DNA of 64,000 nt from NCBI GenBank assembly GCA_963779515.1, contig CAVZYN010000015.1:7824-71823 (forward strand). Reading direction: 5' to 3'. Shown one piece after another: positions 8,143-15,363 of this stretch. How positions within the stretch are numbered: the stretch's first letter is position 1; every line of letters begins with the position of its first letter. Position numbers and translations under genes: made by a program. The DNA comes from CAVZYN01 sp963779515. Its GTDB lineage: Bacteria; Pseudomonadota; Alphaproteobacteria; Rhizobiales; Hyphomicrobiaceae. The notes below the pieces were generated by a model. That model saw only the letters and a program-made list of their open reading frames with translations, was not told where the DNA came from and did not search any database.

Positions 8143-8552
8143 GCGCGAACCTCGCGGCCGGCGCCCCTGTGGCGGCGGCAAACTCGGCGCTTGAGCCGAG
8201 CTCGTTCGCCGATACCACTAGTAAATGCGCTTCGGCCCGGCCGATCACGCGTCTTACTGGAGAAACTGATATTTCAAACCGTTGGCTGAAATCCCATTCT
8301 GGCGCCCAGGACTGGTGGCGGCCCACGATGCATGACAGCTTTGCGCTGAAATCAAGAAAAGCGGCCCGCGCTTTGGGGAAGCGCGAGCCGCGAGCGCGGG
8401 TGGCGGCATAAGGGGATGGCCACGCCGTCGCTGCCCTACGAAGCGCATTTGAGGGTGATGATTCAATCAGATGGTGGCAGATCAGTTTCCACGAAATAAT
8501 GAAGTGGCCGTGTAAAACGGTTTGAGATTGTGGCGTCGCTTGGGAACAGGGC
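8143..8552. other. 410-base region without a convincing gene
   Basis: Neither strand gives a credible protein here. The stretch holds a strong hairpin at 8361-8391, oriented as a terminator for minus-strand transcription. The DNA to its right (8392-8552) is somewhat less GC-rich than its surroundings and could encode a small minus-strand transcript. It also contains the upstream region of the gene at 8553. Confidence 0.5.
8354..8391 (-). terminator. Rho-independent terminator-like hairpin, minus strand
   Basis: Arms at 8361-8373 and 8379-8391 pair over 12 of 13 positions with a 5-base loop. Read on the minus strand the stem is followed by TTTTCTT. No minus-strand protein gene lies upstream of it, so it may end a small RNA. 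Confidence 0.55.
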
Positions 8553-9338
8553 ATGTTCTGGAAGTACATCGAGCCGAACATGACGCCGCGCCTCGCGGCC
8601 GCGGTGGACGCGTCCTACGCAGCCTTTGCCGGCTACCGCCTTTGGGGCAACATCGTCGCCTGTCATTGCAACTCGTGCATGACGGAGGAGACCGAAAAGG
8701 AACTCGTGCGCACACCGCTGCGTCAGATTTCGACCGAGCTTCTGTCGGAGTACACTAATTCCGCGCATGGCTACGACACCGACGTGATCGAACACGAGTT
8801 CAAGTATTTCTTGCCGCGCTATCTCGATTTGATCGCGCACTGCAAACCGCCGCACTACATGGACAGCAACACGTGCTTGCATCGGCTCGGCGACGCCAAC
8901 TTCCGCGCCGCCTGGCCACGGCACGAAGTGGAAGCCGTCGATGAATGCCTGGACGCTTTTGTGGACGCATGTCTATCTCAAACCGGCCTGGCGCAATGGC
9001 CAGTCGGCTGGCGGCTTGAATTCGAGATCAACGATGTCATCGTCATGATCGCCACGGCGCGCGGCGATGTGGAGCGCGCGCTCGCGACGTGGGAGCTTGG
9101 CGCGGATCCTGCCGCCGCCTTACATCTTGCCAATTTCCGCATCTCCAACCTTGAATTCAAGGATGGCGCCTTTCGTTCGGCCTCGCCGTTCCTGACGTCG
9201 GATTTTCCCGCTGCGGCGCAGCGCTTGGGCCAATGGGGCATGCAGGAGAGTTGGACCAAGCGGATCGAGGACGCCTACCTGACGGTGGACGACCCGCGCC
9301 AGCGAGAGATTCTGGAAGCCGCGCTCGGTGGCGCCTGA
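8553..9338 (+). CDS. Hypothetical protein with CxCxxC motif
   Basis: A 261-residue soluble protein I do not recognise. No signal peptide or membrane segment is seen. Near residue 38 it has CHCNSC, a CxCxxC arrangement that could hold a metal, followed by an acidic, helix-forming stretch (TEETEKELVRTPLRQISTEL). Aromatic residues are frequent (EHEFKYFLPRYLDLI; WPVGWRLEFEIND). The second half looks like a regular alpha/beta domain. The start follows a purine-rich GGGAACAGGG. Codon use resembles the neighbours. It stands alone, with the lactonase-like gene convergent to it. Confidence 0.75.
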   Translation: MFWKYIEPNMTPRLAAAVDASYAAFAGYRLWGNIVACHCNSCMTEETEKELVRTPLRQISTELLSEYTNSAHGYDTDVIEHEFKYFLPRYLDLIAHCKPPHYMDSNTCLHRLGDANFRAAWPRHEVEAVDECLDAFVDACLSQTGLAQWPVGWRLEFEINDVIVMIATARGDVERALATWELGADPAAALHLANFRISNLEFKDGAFRSASPFLTSDFPAAAQRLGQWGMQESWTKRIEDAYLTVDDPRQREILEAALGGA

Positions 9339-9347
9339 GCCGTACGA

Positions 9348-10183
9348 TCAAGAAGTTGCGGCTGGAAAAACTAGCGCCGGCGCGATCGGCGCGCTGTCGA
9401 GCCGCACCACGATCCCCTCCAAAGATGTCTTGGGCGCAGGATATTCCTGCATCACATAGGGGTCGTGACCGGGAATGATGTGCCGCGGCGTCGGCGCCAG
9501 CTTCTCCAGCGTCCGATAGGCGTCGATCATTTCGCCGATATGGAAACGCGGTGGTGAACGGTCGGTTCGTCGCCATGTTCTCGTAGTAGTGCGTGGCATC
9601 CGACGCGAGCACCAGCCATCCGCGCCGCGTGTTGACGCGCACCGCCTGCAGACCGTCGGAATGTCCCGGGTGTCGGATGCAAGACGATCCCGGGCGCAAT
9701 CTCGATCTCGCCGCCGTGCATCTCCACCCGGCCCTTGAAGTTGAGGCGCACCATGCCGACCACGTCCTCGACGTGATAGCTGTGGCCGATGCGCGGATAC
9801 CGCATGTACTTGCCCGTTGCGTAGGCCATCTCGCGCGCCTGCAGATGGAAGCGCGCATTCTCGAATTTGTCGAAATTGCCGACATGATCGTAGTGCATAT
9901 GCGTTAGGATCACATCGCGCACGTCACCCGCCTGCAGTCCCAGCAATGCCAAGCTCTCGACCGGACAGCGCAGAAACGTGCGGTGGCGCTGCTTTGCCAT
10001 CTCCGCCGTAAAGCCCGTATCGATCACATAGGCGCCACTCGGCCCGATCGCGACCCACGTATAGTAGTCCATCGGCATCGGCCCATCGTGCGGATCGCCG
10101 CCGATGAAATTGTTGCGCCGCAGCGCCTCTCGCGTCGCATAGCGCAGCGCATAGACCTCATATTGCGGCAGAGCGGTCTGCAT
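9348..10183 (-). pseudogene. Metallo-beta-lactamase-fold hydrolase (N-acyl homoserine lactonase-like), two frameshifts
   Basis: Reading from the ATG at 10183, the frame encodes a metallo-hydrolase with the HxHxDH zinc motif in LTHMHYDHVGNFDKF at about residue 115. At about 9664 the frame is lost: one extra base changes HPTPGHSDG to a shifted tail. The family sequence continues in the next frame (WLVLASDATHYYENMATN) until about 9551. It shifts again to end with RHIIPGHDPYVMQEYP at 9348. Corrected, the protein would be roughly 278 residues, normal for the N-acyl homoserine lactonase family of quorum-quenching lactonases. Either a decaying gene or two single-base sequence errors; the intact family sequence between shifts favours errors. 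Confidence 0.75.
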
Positions 10184-10294
10184 GGTGCGTCACCCGGCAT
10201 GGCGCGAATCTCGAAAATCACCATATCATGCCTATTCGATGCGATGCGCTGCTACAGTGCGCCCAATTGCAACATCCAAAACGAGAGCAGTGCC

Positions 10295-11047
10295 ATGGAT
10301 CTCAAAGGCTCAGTCGCGGTGGTGACGGGTGGCAATGGCGGCCTCGGCCAGCGGATTTGTCACGCCCTCGCCGCCGCCGGCGCGCATATCGCCGTGGTCT
10401 ACGCCAACAGCGCCGCCGATGCTGGTGCCGTCGCCGCCGATCTGCGTCAGACCCATCAGGTCGGCGCCCATGCGTTCGCCTGCGACGTGACGTCCGAAGC
10501 GCAAGTGCAGCGCCTCGTCGGCGACGTCGTCAAGCGTTTCGGCCGCCTCGACATCCTGATCAACGACGCCGCCTACAACAAGGCGATCCCCTTCCCCGAC
10601 CTCGACAATCTCACCCACGAGGTTTGGTCGAAAATCATCGACGTCAATCTCACCGGCCCGATGCTCTGCTGCAAAGCGGTCGCGCCGATCATGCAGGCGC
10701 AGGGCCGCGGCCGCATCGTCAACATCGCGTCCATCGCCGGTCTGGCACCCAGCGGCTCTTCGATCGCCTACGCCGTCTCTAAGGCGGGTCTCATCCACCT
10801 CACCAAGTGCATGGCTGTCGCACTCGCCCCCCACACCCTCGTCAATTGCGTCGCACCAGGGCTGATCGAAGGCACGCGCATGACGGCAAACCTGCTCCCC
10901 GCCCACATCGAGCGCGCCACCAGCACATCACTCTTGAAAATTCCCGCTGACAAGGACGACTGCGCCGATCAGGTCGTAACCCTCTGCCGCACCAACACGA
11001 CCACCGGCCAAACGGTCGTGATCAACTCGGGCCGCATCTTCCACTGA
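10295..11047 (+). CDS. Short-chain dehydrogenase/reductase
   Basis: A 250-residue classical SDR. The Rossmann glycine motif is TGGNGGLG at 11-18. The usual NNAG is NDAA at about 90-93, a notable variation. The catalytic serine lies in NIASIAGL (146), and the YxxxK pair is Tyr159/Lys163 (YAVSK). I chose the ATG at 10295 because the family begins with a short strand before TGGNGG; it is preceded by GAGAG. The enzyme would oxidise or reduce a hydroxyl/keto group with NAD(P), probably NAD(P)H in the cytosol. Substrate unknown. It is convergent with the tautomerase gene. Confidence 0.92.
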   Translation: MDLKGSVAVVTGGNGGLGQRICHALAAAGAHIAVVYANSAADAGAVAADLRQTHQVGAHAFACDVTSEAQVQRLVGDVVKRFGRLDILINDAAYNKAIPFPDLDNLTHEVWSKIIDVNLTGPMLCCKAVAPIMQAQGRGRIVNIASIAGLAPSGSSIAYAVSKAGLIHLTKCMAVALAPHTLVNCVAPGLIEGTRMTANLLPAHIERATSTSLLKIPADKDDCADQVVTLCRTNTTTGQTVVINSGRIFH

Positions 11048-11248
11048 TCACCGCTTGGCGGGTGGTCGCTCACTGAACAGCACGCCGCCCTTCGCCTTGT
11101 TGTGCTGCGCCAACTCGATGATCTGGATCATCACCGTCTCCGGCGGCACGTTGAAATTCTTGGCCACCGCAGTGGTGATGTCTTGAATCAGCGCGCGCTT
11201 CTGATCGAGCGTTCTTCCTTCGACGGCATGCACATAGATCTCAGGCAT
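11048..11248 (-). CDS. Tautomerase family protein (4-oxalocrotonate tautomerase-like)
   Basis: A 66-residue protein beginning MPEIYVHAVEGRTLDQKRAL. After removal of Met the N-terminal proline is the catalytic base of the tautomerase superfamily, which fixes this start. The VPPETVMIQIIEL segment at about residues 35-47 and the short C-terminal strand are typical of the small hexameric subunits. It would isomerise enol/keto acids in the cytosol. The next gene to the right is a divergent Gfo/Idh/MocA oxidoreductase. Pathway unknown. Confidence 0.88.
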   Translation of the reverse strand: MPEIYVHAVEGRTLDQKRALIQDITTAVAKNFNVPPETVMIQIIELAQHNKAKGGVLFSERPPAKR

Positions 11249-11337
11249 CGGACTCTCCCGTTGTCGGCACCACTTGCTCGGATCTGGCCAGCATGACACG
11301 TTGGGCGAAACCCAGCGATCAAAACCGAGGCCACCCG

Positions 11338-12351
11338 ATGACCACATCTAACACGCCGTTGCGCATCGGCATCCTCGGTGCCGCCAAGATCGCCCGTGCC
11401 TTCATCGCCGGCGTGGCGCCGTCGCAGCTCGTCAAGGTCGCGGGGGTTGCAAGCCGCGAGGCGAGCAAAGCCGAGGCCTTCGCCAATGAGTATGCCATCC
11501 CAAAGCATTACGGCTCCTACGACGCGATGCTGGCGGATCCCAGCATCGACGCCGTCTACAATCCGCTGCCGAACAGCCTCCACGCCGAATGGTCGATCCA
11601 CGCGGTGCAGGCGGGCAAGCACGTGCTCTGCGAAAAACCGCTGGCGGTGAGTGGGCAAGAGGCGCGCGCCATGTTCGATGCCGCCAAGCGTAAGGGCGTG
11701 CATCTGGTCGAAGCCTATCCCTATCTCGCGCAGGCACAGACGCAGAAAGCGCGAGAGTTGGTCAAGAGCGGCGCGCTCGGCCGCCTGCAACTGATCCGCG
11801 CAAGCTTCGGCGTCCAGTTCACCGACATGACGAACATTCGGTTGAAGCCGGACCTCGCCGGCGGATCGCTGATGGACGCGGGCAGCTATCCCGTGAGCCT
11901 GGTGCGCGCCATCTCCGGCGAGCGCCCCTCACGCGTGCACGCCGTCGCACGCTGGACCGAGACGGGCGTCGACAAGACATTGGCCGCGACCCTCGAATTC
12001 GAGAGCGGCCTCATCGCCCAGATCACCTCGAGCTTCGCCACTGGCTATCACCGCCATGCGCAGATCGCAGGCGATGCCGGCACGATGGAACTGACCTATC
12101 TCAATCATCCCCCGATCGGCGGACCGCCGTCCGTGACTCTGCGGCGCGGCATCATGGTGACGCACGACGTCGAGACCATCGACGTGCCCGGCGGCAACGG
12201 GTTCCAACTGGAAGCCGAATCCTTCGCCCGCCTCGTCAAGCAAGGGCCGTCGCAATGGACCGGCGCGACACCCGAGGAGTCGATCGACATCGCCCTGACC
12301 TTGGAGGCGCTGCTGAAGAGCGCGCGCGACAAGGCCACCGTCGCCGTATGA
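11338..12351 (+). CDS. Gfo/Idh/MocA family oxidoreductase
   Basis: A 337-residue NAD(P)-dependent dehydrogenase. The dinucleotide-binding motif is GILGAAKIARAF at 11-22. The family's EKP motif, holding the catalytic lysine, is in VLCEKPLAVS near residue 95. The C-terminal half (GGSLMDAGSYPVSLVRAISG and following) is the family's substrate-binding beta-sheet domain. Relatives oxidise sugars, inositols or trans-dihydrodiols. The ATG at 11338 gives the short N-terminus normal for the family. It stands beside a tautomerase and an SDR, but opposite strands and spacing argue against one operon. Confidence 0.92.
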   Translation: MTTSNTPLRIGILGAAKIARAFIAGVAPSQLVKVAGVASREASKAEAFANEYAIPKHYGSYDAMLADPSIDAVYNPLPNSLHAEWSIHAVQAGKHVLCEKPLAVSGQEARAMFDAAKRKGVHLVEAYPYLAQAQTQKARELVKSGALGRLQLIRASFGVQFTDMTNIRLKPDLAGGSLMDAGSYPVSLVRAISGERPSRVHAVARWTETGVDKTLAATLEFESGLIAQITSSFATGYHRHAQIAGDAGTMELTYLNHPPIGGPPSVTLRRGIMVTHDVETIDVPGGNGFQLEAESFARLVKQGPSQWTGATPEESIDIALTLEALLKSARDKATVAV

Positions 12352-12376
12352 TCGCAATCAGATAGCGAGAGAGAAA

Positions 12377-12412
12377 GCGGCCCGTACCATGCAAGTTTTT
12401 GGTACGGACCGC
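12377..12412 (-). terminator. Strong hairpin between Gfo/Idh/MocA gene and PcaB-like gene
   Basis: Arms GCGGCCCGTACC (12377-12388) and GGTACGGACCGC (12401-12412) pair with a single mismatch around a 12-base loop. The T-rich tail (TTTCTCTCTC) is on the minus-strand side. It could therefore end minus-strand transcription, or act as a bidirectional or processing hairpin after the plus-strand gene. Confidence 0.5.
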
Positions 12413-12560
12413 GGCGCGCGCCAGAGACTGGCCGTGCACGGCCGAAACTCGCAGTCAAAGGTTAACAATCTGCATTCGGAGTAGATTCCTGGAAGGCAAA
12501 CGAGCTTTTCACTCCGGACAAGATTGAAGCCCCGTCACGCAAGCAAGGCACGGAACCCTC

Positions 12561-13919
12561 ATGGCCTCGACAGTTCTCGACAGCGACATCTTCAAGGACG
12601 TGTTCGGCAGCGCCGAGATGCGCCGCGTTTTCAGCGACGACACGACGCTCGCGAACTATGTCCGCGCCGAGGTCGCCCTCGCCGTCGCGCAAGGCGAGAC
12701 CGGCGTGATCTCGCGCGCCCACTCTGATGCGATTGCCCGTCTCGCGCCAGCGATCGTCCTCGATCGTGTGGCGCTGAAACACGAGACCGAAAACGTCGGC
12801 TACCCGATCCTGGGGCTCGTCCGCCAGCTCTCCGCCAAGCTCGGCGATGCCGGGCGCTCGCTGCACTGGGGCGCCACCACCCAAGACATCATGGATACCG
12901 CCGTTGTGCTGCAGGTGCGCGACGCCCTCGCGATCGTCGAGCGCGACATGGCCGCGGTCTCGGCAGCACTTGCCATCCTCGCTGAACGGCATCGCGACAC
13001 CGCCATGGCGGGGCGCACGCATCTGCAGCAGGCGCTACCAATCACATTCGGCTACAAAGGCGCGATCTGGCTCGCCGCCATGCAACGCCACGCCGAACGG
13101 CTCGCGCAGTTGAAGCCGCGCGTTCTGGTCGCTCAACTCGGCGGCGCCGCCGGCACGCTCGCCTCCCTTGGCGACAAGGCGCTGGATGTCCGCACCGCCT
13201 ACGCGCGCGAACTCGGCCTCGCCAACCCGCTCATCACTTGGCACGTCGCCCGCGACGGGTTGGTCGAGACCGTCAATTTTCTCGCCCTCGTAACCGGCAC
13301 CCTCGGCAAGATCGGCTTCGACATCATGCTGCTGATGGCAACCGAAATCGGCGAAGCTTTCGAGCCGTTCGCCGCCCACCGTGGTGCCTCGAGCACCATG
13401 CCGCAAAAGCGCAACCCGATCTCGTCCGAAATCTTGGTTGCCAACGCCAAGGCCGTTCGCCAGCACGCGGGTCTGATGCTCGATGCCATGATCCAGGATT
13501 TCGAGCGCGCCACGGGCCCTTGGCACATCGAATGGATCGCGCTGCCCGAGAGTTTCATCCTCACCGCCGGCGCCCTCGCGCAGGCAAAGTCGATGCTCGA
13601 GGGGCTGACGGTAGACGAGGCGCGCATGCGCGAAAACCTTGGGTTGACGCGTGGCCTCATCGTCGCCGAAGCCGTCATGATGGGGCTCGCCCCCCACATT
13701 GGCCGCCAGCCCGCGCACGATCTCGTCTACGATGCGTGCCGCGCCGCGATTGCCTCAAAGCGCGCGCTCGCCGACGTCTTGAAAGACGACGCCCGCGTGC
13801 GCGCCGCGCTGTCTGACGCGCGCATCGACGAACTCTGCGCACCCGCCAACTACGTCGGATCGGCGCCGCGCATGACCGATGCCGTGGTCGCGCACTACAG
13901 AGCGTCTACAACCAGATAA
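12561..13919 (+). CDS. Fumarase/adenylosuccinate-lyase superfamily enzyme, PcaB-like (3-carboxy-cis,cis-muconate cycloisomerase-like)
   Basis: A 452-residue protein with the superfamily signature SSTMPQKRNP at about 277-286. The other two active-site regions are visible: LHWGATTQDIMDT near 101 and GRTHLQQALP near 151. Among superfamily members the sequence most resembles bacterial 3-carboxy-cis,cis-muconate cycloisomerases and related aspartase-like lyases. No other protocatechuate-pathway gene is adjacent, so the pcaB role is tentative. The enzyme would be a soluble tetramer. The gene stands alone on the plus strand. Confidence 0.82.
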   Translation: MASTVLDSDIFKDVFGSAEMRRVFSDDTTLANYVRAEVALAVAQGETGVISRAHSDAIARLAPAIVLDRVALKHETENVGYPILGLVRQLSAKLGDAGRSLHWGATTQDIMDTAVVLQVRDALAIVERDMAAVSAALAILAERHRDTAMAGRTHLQQALPITFGYKGAIWLAAMQRHAERLAQLKPRVLVAQLGGAAGTLASLGDKALDVRTAYARELGLANPLITWHVARDGLVETVNFLALVTGTLGKIGFDIMLLMATEIGEAFEPFAAHRGASSTMPQKRNPISSEILVANAKAVRQHAGLMLDAMIQDFERATGPWHIEWIALPESFILTAGALAQAKSMLEGLTVDEARMRENLGLTRGLIVAEAVMMGLAPHIGRQPAHDLVYDACRAAIASKRALADVLKDDARVRAALSDARIDELCAPANYVGSAPRMTDAVVAHYRASTTR

Positions 13920-14058
13920 CCGCGCAAGCCCAGCAAACACCGGCTTCACTTTATTGTGCTCGACATGAGGCGATGAATTTCGTTTCGGCCGTTCGCGGTT
14001 GCGGTCTAGCATTTTGACGGGTCTCACGCCGATGGACAACGAAGCAGGAGTTTCTCGT

Positions 14059-14481
14059 ATGAGTATCTTCGGAAAAATCATGTCATCGATCTTCGGTGGC
14101 CCCGCCGCCGCCAACCCCGCGCCATCGCCGCTACCGGGAAGCGTGCCGTCTCCGGCCTCCGCAGGCGCGCCGTCGGCTCAGGCGCCGGGAGGCACGGCCA
14201 CACCGTCGCCGTCCGCACTGTCGAAGGTCGATGTCGCCGACATTATGGATAAGCTCGCGGACGAATCCGACGAGGATCTCGACTGGCGCAAATCGATTGT
14301 CGATCTGATGAAGCTGCTCGACATCGACAGCAGCCTCTCCGCCCGCCGTCAGCTCGCCGACGAATTGAAATACACCGGCGACAAGAAGGATTCAGCCACC
14401 ATGAACGTGTGGCTGCACAAGCAGGTGATGCTCAAACTCGCCGAGAACGGCGGCAAGGTCCCGGCGGATCTAAAGCAATGA
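14059..14481 (+). CDS. DUF3597 domain-containing protein
   Basis: A 140-residue protein starting MSIFGKIMSSIFG, with AGGAG nine bases before the ATG. Residues 14-60 are a Pro/Ala/Ser-rich linker. The C-terminal 80 residues (VDVADIMDKLADESDEDLDW, then SIVDLMKLLDIDSSLSARRQ) match the DUF3597 helical domain, which resembles small LysM-associated helical domains. No signal peptide is evident. Function unknown. A dispersed repeat follows the stop codon directly. Confidence 0.82.
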   Translation: MSIFGKIMSSIFGGPAAANPAPSPLPGSVPSPASAGAPSAQAPGGTATPSPSALSKVDVADIMDKLADESDEDLDWRKSIVDLMKLLDIDSSLSARRQLADELKYTGDKKDSATMNVWLHKQVMLKLAENGGKVPADLKQ

Positions 14482-14482
14482 A

Positions 14483-14591
14483 GTAGGTTGGGTCGAGCAA
14501 CGCGAAGACCCAACATCTCGGGCGAGGATCATGTGTTGGGTCAGCGCGCCATCGCGGAGCAAGCTCCGCATCGACGTTCGATCCAACCTAC
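14483..14591. repeat. Dispersed palindromic repeat, GTAGGTTGGGT family, copy 3 (double form)
   Basis: Begins GTAGGTTGGGTCGAGC right after the DUF3597 stop, has two internal GACCCAAC / GTTGGGTC arms, and ends GATCCAACCTAC, the inverse of its start. The long form resembles two head-to-head units, as in the copy at 60348-60500. It lies between convergent genes, where it could act as a transcription end. Confidence 0.7.
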
Positions 14592-14604
14592 AACAAGATG
14601 CCGT

Positions 14605-15261
14605 TCAAACAATCTTCTGCCCGGTCTTCTTCCAATCCGCGACGAACTGGGCGAGCCCCTTGTCCGTCAACGGATGCGAAACGAGTGCCTTCAGGATCGA
14701 CGGCGGAATAGTCGCCACGTCCGACCCCGCAAGTGCGGCATCCTTCACGTGGTTCACGGTACGGATCGACGCCGATAGGATCTCCGTGCCAAGCAGCGGA
14801 TAGTTGTCATAGATCTGGCGGATCTCGCGGATCAGCTCCATGCCGTCGAGTCCGATGTCGTCGAGCCGGCCAAGGAACGGCGACACGAACGTCGCCCCCG
14901 CCTTCGCCGCCAGCAGCGCCTGCGTCGCCGAGAAGCAAAGCGTCACGTTGACCATCGTGCCTTCGCCCGTCAGCACCTTGCAGGTCTTCAAACCGTCCAT
15001 CGTCAGCGGCACTTTGACGGCGACGTTCGGTGCGATTTTCGCCAGCACGCGGCCCTCCGCCAGCATCGTCGCGTGATCGGTGGCGGCCACCTCGGCCGAC
15101 ACCGGCCCGTCGACGATCTCACAAATCTCGGCGATGATGGTCTTGAAGTCGCGGTTTGCTTTCGCCACCAAAGACGGATTCGTGGTCACGCCGTCGAGCA
15201 GACCGGTCGCCGCCAACTCCTTGATCTCGTTGACGTCCGCCGTATCCACGAAGAATTTCAT
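14605..15261 (-). CDS. fsa: Fructose-6-phosphate aldolase / short transaldolase
   Basis: A 218-residue protein of the small transaldolase group. It begins MKFFVDTADVNEIKEL and has the TTNPSL motif at about 27-32. The Schiff-base lysine is in NVAVKVPLTMDG at about residue 86. The length fits the decameric FSA/TalC subfamily, not the ~320-residue classical transaldolase. The ATG at 15261 has GGAG upstream. It cleaves or forms fructose 6-phosphate, or performs the transaldolase step of the pentose phosphate cycle. The two activities cannot be separated by eye. It is divergent from priA. Confidence 0.92.
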   Translation of the reverse strand: MKFFVDTADVNEIKELAATGLLDGVTTNPSLVAKANRDFKTIIAEICEIVDGPVSAEVAATDHATMLAEGRVLAKIAPNVAVKVPLTMDGLKTCKVLTGEGTMVNVTLCFSATQALLAAKAGATFVSPFLGRLDDIGLDGMELIREIRQIYDNYPLLGTEILSASIRTVNHVKDAALAGSDVATIPPSILKALVSHPLTDKGLAQFVADWKKTGQKIV

Positions 15262-15363
15262 GTGTTGTCTCCTGCTGCCATCGGATCGCCTGATCGTGAG
15301 TCCTAGGCTATGTCTCCCGAATCGATTGTCTAGCCTTCGATTGAGTTGAGCGGAAGCGCAAGT

